In this document: positions 43,432 through 55,497 of the stretch, piece after piece
Layout: the number at the start of each line of letters is the position of its first letter
How positions within the stretch are numbered: position 1 is the first letter of the stretch
NCBI GenBank assembly: GCA_018240685.1
Contig: JAFEFG010000015.1
Coordinates: 1-57,157, forward strand
Reading direction: 5' to 3'
Origin: Pseudomonadota bacterium
Lineage (GTDB): Bacteria > Pseudomonadota > Alphaproteobacteria > Reyranellales > Reyranellaceae
DNA: 57,157 nt
Made by a program: the position numbers and the translations under genes
The notes under the pieces: generated by a model
Database searches by the model: none
What the model was told of the DNA's origin: nothing
What the model saw: only the letters and a program-made list of their open reading frames with translations

Positions 43432-44550
43432 ATGGAGATCGTCGAAACGCTGAAGGATGCGGTGCAGGCCGGCGACGTGCCGGGCGTGGTCGCGGCGGCG
43501 GCGACGGACGAAGGCGTGATCTTCGAAGGCGCCGAGGGCGTGCTGAAGCCCGACAGCGTGATCTGGATCGCCTCGATGACCAAGGCGGTGACGGGGGCGG
43601 CCGCCCTGCAGCTCGTGGAACGCGGCAAGCTCTCGCTCGATGCGCCGGCGGCCGACCTCGTGCCGGAGATCGGTGCCAAGGAAGTGCTGGTCGGGATCGA
43701 TGCCGACGGCACGGTGCGCACGCGCCCGCCGAAGCGGCCGATCACGCTGCGCCATCTGCTGACGCATACGGCGGGCCTGGGCTATGACACCTGGAACGCC
43801 GACATCTACCGCTACGTCCAGCTCAAGGGCGTGCCCAGGCCGGGCACGCGGGCGGTGCTGGCGACGCCGCTGCTGTTCGATCCCGGCGAGCAGTGGGAAT
43901 ACAGCATCGGCATCGACTGGGCCGGCCTCGTGGTCGAGGCGGCGAGCGGCGTCCGGCTCGACCGGTACATGCGGGAGAACCTGTTCGAGCCGCTCGGCAT
44001 GGCCGACACGGGATTCAAGATCGGCGCGGCGCAGCGGCCGCGCAAGGCGGCGGTCCATATCCGGGCCGAGGGCGGCGGCTTCACGGCCACCGACCACGAG
44101 CTGAATCAGGAGCCGGAAGTCTTCATGGGTGGCGGTGCGCTCTATTCGACCGTCGGCGACTATCTCCGCTTCCTGCGCATGGTGCTGGGGCAGGGCACGC
44201 TCGACGGCGTGCAGGTGCTGAAGCCGGAGACGGTGGCGCTGATGTCGCGCAATGCCATGGGCGCCGTGCGCTGCCGTCCGCTCAAGACCCAGATTCCCGG
44301 CCGCAGCGCCGACATGGATTTCGTCGACGGCATGGAATGGGGCCTCACCTTCATGATCAACCCGACGGCGTTCCCCGGCCGTCGCTCGGCCGGCAGCCTC
44401 GCCTGGGCGGGCCTCGCCAATTCCTATTACTGGATCGATCCGGCGAGGAAGGTGACCGGCGTGTGGGCGACGCAGCTTCTGCCATTCTACGATGCGCGCG
44501 CGGTCGCCGCCTTCGAGAACTTCGAACGCGCGGTCTATGCCGGCCTCTAA
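43432..44550 (+). CDS. Beta-lactamase-family serine hydrolase (class C/esterase-like)
   Basis: A 372-residue penicillin-binding-protein-fold enzyme with the catalytic SMTK (S48, K51) in WIASMTKAVTGAA, and YSIGIDWAGLVVE providing the Tyr-x-x motif region. No signal peptide is visible, so it is probably a cytoplasmic esterase or peptidase rather than a resistance enzyme. AAGGAGGAAACA precedes the ATG. It takes the place next to Lhr where a metallophosphoesterase is expected. Confidence 0.88.
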   Translation: MEIVETLKDAVQAGDVPGVVAAAATDEGVIFEGAEGVLKPDSVIWIASMTKAVTGAAALQLVERGKLSLDAPAADLVPEIGAKEVLVGIDADGTVRTRPPKRPITLRHLLTHTAGLGYDTWNADIYRYVQLKGVPRPGTRAVLATPLLFDPGEQWEYSIGIDWAGLVVEAASGVRLDRYMRENLFEPLGMADTGFKIGAAQRPRKAAVHIRAEGGGFTATDHELNQEPEVFMGGGALYSTVGDYLRFLRMVLGQGTLDGVQVLKPETVALMSRNAMGAVRCRPLKTQIPGRSADMDFVDGMEWGLTFMINPTAFPGRRSAGSLAWAGLANSYYWIDPARKVTGVWATQLLPFYDARAVAAFENFERAVYAGL

Positions 44551-44649
44551 AGCGCGATGACTTTTGCTTCGGCCGTCGACCCGGCGCTCGTAGCGTCAGC
44601 CGCGCCTGCGCCGGGACGACGGCGTGATCTGACGAAAAGTCATCGCGCT
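44551..44649. repeat. 99-nt hairpin-forming palindromic element
   Basis: Perfect 15-bp outer arms AGCGCGATGACTTTT (44551-44565) and AAAAGTCATCGCGCT (44635-44649). Inside, CCGTCGACCCGGCGC and GCGCCGGGACGACGG pair at 14 of 15 positions. The sequence AGCGCGATGAC...GTCATCGCGCT resembles short palindromic repeats scattered in rhizobial genomes. It lies immediately downstream of the hydrolase stop codon and could also act as a transcription terminator. Confidence 0.8.
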
Positions 44650-44720
44650 GTAGCCCCAAGATCCATTTCCCAAGCCGGAATGGGCGGTCGCTGCTAGGCT
44701 GACGATGCCGAACCTCGGAG

Positions 44721-45140
44721 ATGCTCGTGAGCGAAAGGCCGACACTGGACAGGGCGGTTCTCAGCGCGACCGAAGCGATGCTTTACGTCTCGGACTTCGA
44801 GCGCGCCCGTGACTTCTACGTCTCGAAGCTCGGCTTCGTGACCGAGTTCAGCTATGGCGAGCCTCCCTTCTATGGACTCGTGAAGCGCGACCGGGCGCGG
44901 CTGTGTCTGCGCCTGATACGCGAGCCGGTATTCGTCGGAGACATCCGGACGAGGGAGGAGTTGCTTTCGGTAGCGCTCACGGTCGACACGGCGGCGGAGG
45001 TTGGGGCGCTGTTCGAGGAGTTTCGGGCAGCGGATGTCGCATTCTACCGGGAACTCAAGCAGCAGCCCTGGGGCGCGCGCGATTTCGTCGTCCTGGATCC
45101 GGACGGGAACCTGGTGCTGTTCGCCGGACCGAGCGGTTGA
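44721..45140 (+). CDS. VOC-family (glyoxalase/bleomycin-resistance-like) protein
   Basis: A 139-residue single VOC-fold protein with AMLYVSDFERARDFYVSKLGF at the start and ARDFVVLDPDGNLVLFAGP at the end. The ATG at 44721 touches the Shine-Dalgarno-like CTCGGAG, so the GTG at 44727 (VSERPTLDRA) is an equally good start. Convergent with dnaE2. The metal and substrate are unknown. Confidence 0.88.
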   Translation: MLVSERPTLDRAVLSATEAMLYVSDFERARDFYVSKLGFVTEFSYGEPPFYGLVKRDRARLCLRLIREPVFVGDIRTREELLSVALTVDTAAEVGALFEEFRAADVAFYRELKQQPWGARDFVVLDPDGNLVLFAGPSG

Positions 45141-45157
45141 ACGCCGAAATGGGCGCC

Positions 45158-48463
<3,306 letters not shown>

Positions 48464-48484
48464 GGCGTCAGTCCGGCATGGATG

Positions 48485-50173
48485 TCAGGCGCAAAAGCCG
48501 TGCAGGAACCACCGGGTCGCGCCGCCGGCCGTGGAGGCGTTGTGGCTGCCGTCGCGGAACAGCCAGAAGCGGCCGCCATCGTCGTCCTCGACGCGATAGT
48601 AGTCGCGCACCGGCGGCGTCGAATGGGCCGGCGCGTGCCGGCCGCTGGTGCGCGGCCGCCACCATTCGTCGGCGATCCGCTCCGGCCCTTCGACGCGCAC
48701 GATGCGATGGGCATGGCGGCGCCACTGGAATTGGCGCGGCGGATCGTCGGGCAGGAGCGCGGTGACGTCGATCGGCTCGGGCCGCTGCAGCAGCCGCGTC
48801 GGCCGCGCGCCCTTCATCGAGGCGAGCCGTGCCCAGGCGCCTGCCGCCGCCGGCCTGGCGGAGACCGGCGCCGTTCCCTGCACGCGCTCGGGCAGGTGAC
48901 TGTCGCGCGGCGCGAGGCGCACGACATTCTCCGCGCCCAGGCGCAGGGCCAGCCGGTCGGCGAGATCGATCGTGCCGTCCATGCTGGCGAAGGAGGCGCC
49001 CGCGGTGCCGGTGTCGGGCAGCGGCTCCTGCGCGCCGGTCCAGTCCTCGACCTCGGGCGCGCTCAGGATCATCAGCTCGACGCCGAAGCCGGGATCGAGT
49101 TCGCCGAGCCTTTCCTCGAACAGCTTCATCAGCCGGGGATTGTCGCGGTTGGGACGGCTGGTGCCGATGCCGGTGCGGTCCACCGAGCCGTCGACGCGAT
49201 AGAGCGCGATCTCGAGCTTGCGTGCGCCGACGCCTGCCTGCTCGAACTGCCGGCAGAGTGCGGCCAGCAGGCGGCTGGTGGCGGCGGCAATGTCCTCGGG
49301 CCGGCCGATCGGCTCGGCGAAGGCGAGGCGGCTGCGGAAGGCGGGCGGCACACGGCGCGGTTCGATCGGCTCGTCGACGCGGCCCAGCGCCTGGTCGAGC
49401 CGCGTCAGCGGCCGGTCGCCGAAGCGGCGCGCCAGCGGCCCGCGCGGCAGCGCATAGAGATCGCCGATGCGGCGCAGGCCGAGCTTGAGGAAGGTTTCGA
49501 GGACCGGCGTCTGCAGCCGCAGCCCGTCGATCGGCAGGGCGGCGAGCGCCTCGCGCTGACCATGGGGCGGGCAGTAGAGATCGGTCTGGCGCTCGCCATA
49601 GCGCGCCAGCGCCCAGGCCGCGCCCGCCGTATCGGCCAGGGCGGCGCGGCAGGTGAAGTCGTGGCGCGCCAGACGCTCGACGAGATCGGCCAGCAGGGCG
49701 CGTTCGCCGGCTTCGCCCGGCCCGAACAGGTGGCCGCAGCCGGTGACGTCGAGCAGCAGTCCGGCATCGCCGCCGAAGCCGCCGGCGCTGCAGGCTTCCA
49801 GGCGGCCCTCGGCATCCGGCTCGGCGAGGGCGGCACCCAGCGGATCGATCGCGACCCAGGGCGTGTAGCGGTCGCACCAGCCGGCGAGCGCCTCCAGCAG
49901 GCGGCGGTCGGCGTCCGGCTCGACGCCGGTCGTGATCAGGTCGGGCACCAGGGCGCGCGCATCGGCCAGCCGCAGGTGCGGCCGCAGGCCGGCGGCGCGG
50001 GCATGGGCATTGACGGCCGCCAGGCGCGGGCAGCCGTCGAGCCAGACGACGGTGGCCGCGGCCCTAGCCGACCAGTCTTTGGCGGCCTGGATCTCCCCAG
50101 CCGAGTCCGGCCGCGGCCGGGCCAGCCGATCGGTGGCGAGCTTGGGGAACCACAGCGAGATGATGCGTTTCAT
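48485..50173 (-). CDS. imuB: ImuB, Y-family polymerase-like mutasome protein
   Basis: Adapter that links DnaE2 to the replication fork and to ImuA. The 562-residue protein begins MKRIISLWFPKLATDRL, where active Y-family polymerases have a catalytic acidic site (DMDAFF), so it is polymerase-dead as usual for ImuB. PLTRLDQALGRVDEPI and the little-finger region follow. Its N-terminus overlaps the imuA gene by 110 nt, which is larger than usual. Confidence 0.95.
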   Translation of the reverse strand: MKRIISLWFPKLATDRLARPRPDSAGEIQAAKDWSARAAATVVWLDGCPRLAAVNAHARAAGLRPHLRLADARALVPDLITTGVEPDADRRLLEALAGWCDRYTPWVAIDPLGAALAEPDAEGRLEACSAGGFGGDAGLLLDVTGCGHLFGPGEAGERALLADLVERLARHDFTCRAALADTAGAAWALARYGERQTDLYCPPHGQREALAALPIDGLRLQTPVLETFLKLGLRRIGDLYALPRGPLARRFGDRPLTRLDQALGRVDEPIEPRRVPPAFRSRLAFAEPIGRPEDIAAATSRLLAALCRQFEQAGVGARKLEIALYRVDGSVDRTGIGTSRPNRDNPRLMKLFEERLGELDPGFGVELMILSAPEVEDWTGAQEPLPDTGTAGASFASMDGTIDLADRLALRLGAENVVRLAPRDSHLPERVQGTAPVSARPAAAGAWARLASMKGARPTRLLQRPEPIDVTALLPDDPPRQFQWRRHAHRIVRVEGPERIADEWWRPRTSGRHAPAHSTPPVRDYYRVEDDDGGRFWLFRDGSHNASTAGGATRWFLHGFCA

Positions 50174-50960
50174 CGTTCCACTCCACGAGCCAGCTCGGCA
50201 TCTCCTCGGTCGAGGGCGTGCCGAAGCGGTTGCGTCTGAGTTCGAGGCGCCACTGCACGGTGACGGGATCTTCGGAGCCTGCCGCCGCGGGCGACGGCGC
50301 CGAGGCGACGCGCCAGCGGGTCGTGCAGACGCTTTGCGGCGGGGCCGGCTGGGACCGCAGCAGGAGGGCCGGCACGCCAGTCTTCTCCGCCGCCAGCGAC
50401 AGGCGGCGGCCGGCGGTTAGGTCGGCGGCGCGGGTCTCGCCCAGCACGGCGGCGATGCCCGGCGTGCGCAGCCCTTCCTCCATCGCCCAGAACAGATCCT
50501 CCTCGCGGCGCGCCGTGACCATCAGCAGACGCGCCGGGTCGACCCAGCCGGCCAGGGCCGGTGCGTAAGGCGGGGCATCGAAGACGCCGGACGGCTGGCG
50601 GCACCAGAGGATCGTCCCCGCCGGACGGTCCTGGCCGAAGCGGCCCAGCAGATGGGCGGCGAAGCCCAGAGCGGCGCCGTCATGGGGGGCGATGCGGCCC
50701 GACGGCGTGGGACCGGCCTCGATCTCGTGCAGGGCGCCGGTCAGCAATCCGCCCTCCGGCAGCAGGGTGTCGATGGCGGCGAGGCCCGTGGGAACGGCCA
50801 GCCGTCCTGCCTGCTGGAGGCTGTGCGCGCGTTCCAGCCGGCGGACCTGCTCGCGCAGCGTCGGCGGGACCTGTCCCTGCGTGGCTCTGCCCTGCGTGAC
50901 TCTGGCCTGTGCGATCTTGGCGGCAGGGGGAGCAAAGGCGTTCGGGGAAATGACAGGCAT
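50064..50960 (-). CDS. imuA: ImuA, RecA-like mutasome protein
   Basis: First gene of the LexA-controlled imuA-imuB-dnaE2 cassette. The 298-residue product has the RecA-like core (VPTGLAAIDTLLPEGGLLTGALHEIEAG, ILWCRQPSG, RLLMVTARREEDLFWAMEEGLR) and the C-terminal PSWLVEWNDETHHL common to alphaproteobacterial ImuA. It has no Walker A lysine loop like RecA. An in-frame start near 50840 is possible, but the first ATG is 38 nt from the LexA box and is preferred. Confidence 0.92.
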   Translation of the reverse strand: MPVISPNAFAPPAAKIAQARVTQGRATQGQVPPTLREQVRRLERAHSLQQAGRLAVPTGLAAIDTLLPEGGLLTGALHEIEAGPTPSGRIAPHDGAALGFAAHLLGRFGQDRPAGTILWCRQPSGVFDAPPYAPALAGWVDPARLLMVTARREEDLFWAMEEGLRTPGIAAVLGETRAADLTAGRRLSLAAEKTGVPALLLRSQPAPPQSVCTTRWRVASAPSPAAAGSEDPVTVQWRLELRRNRFGTPSTEEMPSWLVEWNDETHHLAVVPQARHRSAGPAAAGLGWGDPGRQRLVG

Positions 50961-50997
50961 TGCCCCCTCGGGTCTCTTCCAGTGGTTGGGGATAATT

Positions 50998-51012
50998 GTT
51001 CTTGTTTTGTTC
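50998..51012. promoter_or_regulatory. LexA (SOS) box GTTC-N7-GTTC
   Basis: GTTCTTGTTTTGTTC, a perfect alphaproteobacterial LexA operator (direct GTTC repeats 7 bp apart). It lies 38-52 nt upstream of the imuA start and 112 nt upstream of the metallo-hydrolase gene on the opposite strand, so it should repress the mutasome operon and may touch the other gene. Confidence 0.85.
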
Positions 51013-51123
51013 TAATCACCTGACCTTGAAGAGTCAACGGCCCCGGCAAGGCACTTCGGGCTGGCACGGCCCCTGCTTTTGGCCTGAAGTCGCTTCCTTC
51101 CCGGCATCGCGCGGAGGCTCCGC

Positions 51124-51954
51124 ATGACCCTGCGATTTTCCTGTGCCGCCCTGATCGCCACGGTCTTCGCCCTGCTGGCCGGGCCGGCCCTGGCCCGCTG
51201 TTCGAAGAACCTGGTCGAGGATTTCGGCTCGCCCCTGCTGCGGTTCGCTTCCTTCGACGGGATGCGGTTGGCAGGCGATCCCTCGCCCAACCGCGCCGTC
51301 ATCACCTTCCTCGGCCATGCCAGCTACCAGATCGACACCCCGCAGGGCGTGCGCGCCATCACCGACTACAACGGCGTCAACGGCTTCGGCCGCCATCCCG
51401 ACATCGTCACCATGAACAACGCCCACAGCACGCACTTCACCGACGAACCGGAGGAGGGCATCACCTACGTGCTGCGCGGCTGGCCGCGCGAAGGCGAGAC
51501 CGAGTCCAAAGTCGACGTCACGCTGAAGGACATGCGGGTCTGGAACGTGCCCACCAATGCGCGCGACTGGTCGGGCGGCGTGCGCATCAACGGCAACTCG
51601 ATCTTCATCTTTGCCGTCGGCGACCTCTGCATCGCCCATCTTGGCCACCTGCATCAGCGGCTGACGCCGGCGCACCTCGAGGCGCTCGGCCGCATCGACG
51701 TGCTGATGGTGCCGATCGACGGTTCCTTCACCATGGGCGTGCCGCTGATGACGGAGGTCATCCAGCAGATCGAGCCCAAGGTCGTGCTGCCCATGCACTA
51801 CTGGGGCCGCGCGCAGCTCGACCGCTTCGTGGGCCTGCTGGCGTCGCAGGAGCCGGCCTTCATCTGGCCGGAGCGCCGCACGATCGAGATCGTGAAGGAG
51901 GACCTGCCGGACAAGCTCACCGTCATCGCCGTGGCGGGCGACGGCGGCGGCTGA
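51124..51954 (+). CDS. Exported metallo-beta-lactamase-fold hydrolase (UlaG-like)
   Basis: A 276-residue protein with a signal peptide (MTLRFSCAALIATVFALLAGPALARC), then the beta-lactamase-fold strand VITFLGHASYQIDTPQGVRAITDY and metal-binding positions in NNAHSTHFTD, CIAHLGHLHQR and VVLPMHYWG. The first metal motif is the reduced NNAHSTHFTD rather than HxHxDH, as in UlaG-like proteins. Divergent from imuA; SOS control is possible through the shared intergenic region but not shown. Confidence 0.85.
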   Translation: MTLRFSCAALIATVFALLAGPALARCSKNLVEDFGSPLLRFASFDGMRLAGDPSPNRAVITFLGHASYQIDTPQGVRAITDYNGVNGFGRHPDIVTMNNAHSTHFTDEPEEGITYVLRGWPREGETESKVDVTLKDMRVWNVPTNARDWSGGVRINGNSIFIFAVGDLCIAHLGHLHQRLTPAHLEALGRIDVLMVPIDGSFTMGVPLMTEVIQQIEPKVVLPMHYWGRAQLDRFVGLLASQEPAFIWPERRTIEIVKEDLPDKLTVIAVAGDGGG

Positions 51955-51995
51955 GACGGCACCGGCGGCATTCCGTCGGTGCCGTCGAACCGACT

Positions 51996-53717
51996 TCAGA
52001 CCCGCAGATTCGTGCGCGCGAGGTCGATCACCTGCGTGGCGCGGCCGTCCATGACTGCCCGCATCAGGAACAGGCTGAAGCCATAGGCCTCTCCGATCGT
52101 GGTCTTGGGCGGCATGGCGAGTTCCTGGCGGGCGCTCACGACGTCGACCAGGGCCGGGCCCTTGTGCGCCAGCGCCTCGCGCAACGCGCCTTCGAGATTC
52201 CGCGAATCCTCGACACGGATGCCCTTGATGCCCATTGCCGCAGCCATCGCCGCGAAGTCGGGGTTCTTCAGGTCGACGGCGGTGTCGAGGAAGCCGCTCG
52301 CCTTCATCTCCATCTCGACGAAGCCCAGCGTGCCGTTGTTCAGGACGACGACCTTCACCGGCAGGCCGAGCTGGGAGAGGCTGATGAAGTCGCCCATCAT
52401 CATGGTGAAGCCGCCGTCGCCCGACATCGAGATGACTTGGCGGTCGCGGAAAGTCGCCTGGGCGCCGATCGCCTGCGGCATGGCATTGGCCATCGAGCCA
52501 TGGTTGAACGAACCGACCAGCCGGCGCTTGCCGTTCATCTTGAGGTAGCGTGCCGCCCACACCGTCTGCGTGCCGACATCGCAGGTGAAGATGGCATCGT
52601 CGGCGGCGAGTTCGCTCAACAGCTTGGCGACATACTGCGGATGGATCTGCTTGCCGTCCGGCCGGCCCTCCGCCAGCGCGTCGAGATCGGCGCGCGCCTT
52701 GTGATAATGCGCGAGGGCGGCGTCCAGGAAGGAGCGGTCCGTCCGGGGCTTCAGGCGCGGCAGCAGCGCCGCCACCGTGTCGGCGACCGAGCCCACCACG
52801 CCGAGATCGAGCCGGCAGCGGTTGCCGAGGCTTTCCGCCCGCAGGTCGACCTGCGCCACCTTGGCCTTCTCCGGATAGAACTGCCGGTAGGGGAAGTCGG
52901 TGCCGAGCAGCAGCAGCGTGTCGCACTCCTTCATGGCGGCATAGCCCGACGCGAAGCCGATCAGGCCCGTCATGCCGATGTCGAACGGGTTGTCGTATTC
53001 GACGTGCTCCTTGCCGCGCAGCGAATGGACGATCGGGGCATTGAGGGTGCGCGCGAGCTCGACCACCGCATCATGGGCGCCGGCGCAGCCCGCGCCACAC
53101 ATCAGCGTGGTCCTGGAGCCGGCATTGAGCAGTGCCGCCAGGGCGTCGAGCTCGGAATCGGCCGGCCGCACGACCGGCGGCTTGGGCGCATGCCAGCCGG
53201 AGGCCTGCACCGCCGTCGTGCGCAGCGCCACGTCGCCGGGGATGACGATCACGGCGACGCTGTTCTCGGCCACCGCGATGCGGATTGCCTTGTCGAGGAC
53301 GCGCGGCATCTGGTCGACGTTGGAGACCAGCTCGACATAGTGCGAACACTCGGCGAAGAGCCGTTCGGGGTGGGTTTCCTGGAAATAATGCCCGCCGATC
53401 TCGGCGCTCGGGATCTGGGCGGCGATCGCCAGCACGGGCACCCGGCTGCGGTAGCAGTCGAACAGGCCGTTGACGAGATGCATGTTGCCCGGCCCGCAGC
53501 TGCCGGCGCAGACGGCGAGCTTGCCGGTCACGTGCGCCTCGGCCCCGGCCGCGAAGGCTCCGGCCTCCTCGTTCCTCATGTGCATCCAGTCGATGCCCTT
53601 CATGCGACGGAGCGAATCGGTGAAACCGTTGAGGGAGTCGCCTGCGACACCGTAGATCCGCTCCACGCCGGCGGCTTTCAGCGTTTCGGCCATCAGGTCG
53701 GCGATCGTCCGTGCCAT
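51996..53717 (-). CDS. Thiamine-diphosphate enzyme, pyruvate oxidase/dehydrogenase (PoxB)-like
   Basis: A 573-residue TPP- and FAD-dependent enzyme. It has the catalytic Glu in [14 protein letters not shown], the family fingerprint [15 protein letters not shown], and the Mg-TPP motif [29 protein letters not shown]. Length and N-terminus fit PoxB/ubiquinone-dependent pyruvate dehydrogenase, but the C-terminal membrane-binding helix of E. coli PoxB is not evident. It converts pyruvate to acetate and CO2. A 21-nt inverted repeat stands 40-60 nt upstream of its start. Confidence 0.9.
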   Translation of the reverse strand: MARTIADLMAETLKAAGVERIYGVAGDSLNGFTDSLRRMKGIDWMHMRNEEAGAFAAGAEAHVTGKLAVCAGSCGPGNMHLVNGLFDCYRSRVPVLAIAAQIPSAEIGGHYFQETHPERLFAECSHYVELVSNVDQMPRVLDKAIRIAVAENSVAVIVIPGDVALRTTAVQASGWHAPKPPVVRPADSELDALAALLNAGSRTTLMCGAGCAGAHDAVVELARTLNAPIVHSLRGKEHVEYDNPFDIGMTGLIGFASGYAAMKECDTLLLLGTDFPYRQFYPEKAKVAQVDLRAESLGNRCRLDLGVVGSVADTVAALLPRLKPRTDRSFLDAALAHYHKARADLDALAEGRPDGKQIHPQYVAKLLSELAADDAIFTCDVGTQTVWAARYLKMNGKRRLVGSFNHGSMANAMPQAIGAQATFRDRQVISMSGDGGFTMMMGDFISLSQLGLPVKVVVLNNGTLGFVEMEMKASGFLDTAVDLKNPDFAAMAAAMGIKGIRVEDSRNLEGALREALAHKGPALVDVVSARQELAMPPKTTIGEAYGFSLFLMRAVMDGRATQVIDLARTNLRV

Positions 53718-53756
53718 TCACAACTCCGTAAGGGATGAGGGGTCAATATCGTTCAA

Positions 53757-53777
53757 TGCGGTATCGAGCATACCGCA
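53757..53777. promoter_or_regulatory. Inverted repeat TGCGGTAT-N5-ATACCGCA upstream of poxB-like gene
   Basis: Two perfect 8-bp arms around 5 bp, 40-60 nt upstream of the PoxB-like ATG, in the 133-bp gap before the next gene. Position fits a repressor operator; the arms could also form a transcript hairpin. The regulator is unknown. Confidence 0.5.
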
Positions 53778-53850
53778 CTTCCTCATCGAAGGTGGTGGTC
53801 GGAAGCATCCCGAGGAACGAATGGACATTCGCCGGCCGCCGCCTGGGCAA

Positions 53851-54771
53851 TCAACCGGCCGCAAAGGCGGCGAGTTCCCCGTTGAAGCGGTCCGGGTCCT
53901 CGTAGAATGGCGCATGGCCGGCATCATCGTAGATCGACAGCCGGGCCTTGGGATTGAGAGCGAGGATCCGCCGTGACATCTCCGGCTGCGTCAGCGCATC
54001 CCTGGCGCCGAAGGTGACGAGCAGGCGTGGGACTTGGGCGAAAGCTTCGTCCAGTCCGTCGTTGCCGATCTGCACCACCCCCTGCTGCACGGCGCGCGGC
54101 ACCATGCCGTTGAAGACCAGCATGCGCGCAAATGCTTCCGCCGGCGGCATCCTGGCGAAGCAGGCGGCGAGGAAGCGTGCGATTGCTTCCGTCCGTGCAG
54201 AGAGGTCCGGTGACGCGAGCCGGCCCGCATAGTCCAGCGACGTGGGAGACAGAAGGTCCGGTGAGAGCCTGGTGACGGCGTTGACGAGATTGGCACCGGC
54301 GATGTTGGCGGCGCCATGTCGTGCAACGTAGTGACCGATCACCAGTCCGCCCAGCGACCAGCCGACGAGGGTGGGGCGGTGCAGGCCGGCCGCGTCGATC
54401 ACGGCCTTCAGGTCATCCGCCCAGCGGGCCGGGTCGCCGTAGGCGGATGCGTTCTCCGGCTTGTCCGAATCGCCATGCCCGCGCAGATCGAAGGTCACGA
54501 TGTGGAAGCGCCGTGCGAGCGCGCTGCCCGTCTGCAGTTCCCAGGAGAGCCGACTCTGGCCGAGGCCATGGATCAGGAGGATTTCCGGATGGGCCGGATC
54601 GCCGTAGCGGCGCGCCGACAGGCGCACCCCATCCGGCGTGCGCACGTCCAGCGGTTCGCCCGGGTCGCGGTCGGCCGAGGCCGGTTGCTGCGCGTTGGCG
54701 GACAACGGGCCGGCGGTGGCCAATGTCAGTCCGAGAGCGGTCCCGAGAACGATGCGGCGGGAAAGATCCAT
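53851..54771 (-). CDS. Exported alpha/beta hydrolase
   Basis: A 306-residue hydrolase with a Tat- or Sec-type signal (MDLSRRIVLGTALGLTLATAGPL) and the fold motifs ILLIHGLGQSRLSW, FDLRGHGDSDKPE and the nucleophile elbow GWSLGG. The Asp and His of the triad lie near VTFGARDALT and DDAGHAPFYED. The start after GAGGCCC was preferred to upstream ATGs at 54783 and beyond that have no such site. The adjacent TetR regulator is divergent with an 80-bp operator region. Confidence 0.9.
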   Translation of the reverse strand: MDLSRRIVLGTALGLTLATAGPLSANAQQPASADRDPGEPLDVRTPDGVRLSARRYGDPAHPEILLIHGLGQSRLSWELQTGSALARRFHIVTFDLRGHGDSDKPENASAYGDPARWADDLKAVIDAAGLHRPTLVGWSLGGLVIGHYVARHGAANIAGANLVNAVTRLSPDLLSPTSLDYAGRLASPDLSARTEAIARFLAACFARMPPAEAFARMLVFNGMVPRAVQQGVVQIGNDGLDEAFAQVPRLLVTFGARDALTQPEMSRRILALNPKARLSIYDDAGHAPFYEDPDRFNGELAAFAAG

Positions 54772-54785
54772 GGTGGGCCTCATAT

Positions 54786-54851
54786 GTTTTTTAGCGATCG
54801 ATAAAGAACCGTTCTTGACCCGTCGCGTCAAGGGTTGTTTAGTGATCGATA
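54786..54851. promoter_or_regulatory. Operator region with TTTAG(C/T)GATCGATA repeats and inverted repeats
   Basis: Near-palindrome TTTAGCGATCGATAAA (54790-54805), a related repeat TTTAGTGATCGATA (54838-54851), the inverted repeat AAGAAC-C-GTTCTT (54803-54815) and CTTGAC-N7-GTCAAG (54814-54832) fill the 79 bp between the hydrolase and tetR starts. TTTAGTGATCGAT-type half-sites are typical of TetR-family operators. The second repeat reaches the tetR start codon, so autoregulation is likely. Confidence 0.65.
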
Positions 54852-55492
54852 TGGAAGTTCGGACAAAGGAGAGGTCCAAAGGCGGCCGGCCGCGCGGCTT
54901 CGACCGTGACAAGGCCGTCGAGACCGCGATGCGTCTGTTCTGGCGGCACGGTTACGAGGGCGTGTCGGTCACGGACCTGACAGATGCGATCGGCATCGCC
55001 GCGCCGAGCCTGTATGCCGCTTTCGGCAGCAAGGCCGGCTTGTTCGAGGAGGCGCTCGCGCGCTACGAGGAAGGCCCGGGTGCTTTCGATCTCGCCCGTC
55101 TCCATGGCGTGACGTCGCTGGAAAAAGCGGTGCGGCTCCTGCTTGAGGCCAGCATCGCCGCCGTCACCCATCCCGATCGCGAGCGCGGCTGTATGATCTC
55201 GAGCGGCCTCATTGCCTGCCATCCCGAGCACCAGGCGCTTGCCCGCGATCTCGGCAAGCGGCGGGACGGGATGCGCGAGGCGCTCGGCCGCGCCCTCCGC
55301 CCGTGGGCCGGCGAGAAAGAGGCCCGCCGCATGGCGCGCCATCTGGCGGCGGTGATGCTGGGCATCTCCATCCAGGCCCGCGACGGGGCGACGCCCGCAG
55401 AGCTGAAGGAGATCGTCGAGGAGGTTGTATCCGGCCTTGCCGCGCGTCGCTCATCGACCGATGCGCCGCGACGACAGCCGTCGCGGCGCTGA
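54851..55492 (+). CDS. TetR/AcrR-family transcriptional regulator
   Basis: A 213-residue one-component repressor. The N-terminal helix-turn-helix runs GRPRGFDRDKAVETAMRLFWRHGYEGVSVTDLTDAIGIAAPSLYAAFGSKAGLFEEAL; the C-terminal domain is the ligand-binding one. The ATG at 54851 was chosen because MEVRTKERSKGGRPRGFDRD is the typical TetR opening. Probably represses the divergent exported hydrolase. Confidence 0.92.
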   Translation: MEVRTKERSKGGRPRGFDRDKAVETAMRLFWRHGYEGVSVTDLTDAIGIAAPSLYAAFGSKAGLFEEALARYEEGPGAFDLARLHGVTSLEKAVRLLLEASIAAVTHPDRERGCMISSGLIACHPEHQALARDLGKRRDGMREALGRALRPWAGEKEARRMARHLAAVMLGISIQARDGATPAELKEIVEEVVSGLAARRSSTDAPRRQPSRR

Positions 55493-55497
55493 CGGTC

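Noticed and set aside
40713..43745. Minus-strand open frame of about 1010 codons opposite lhr
   Set aside because: It is the shadow of the Lhr-Core gene and shows no recognisable motif.
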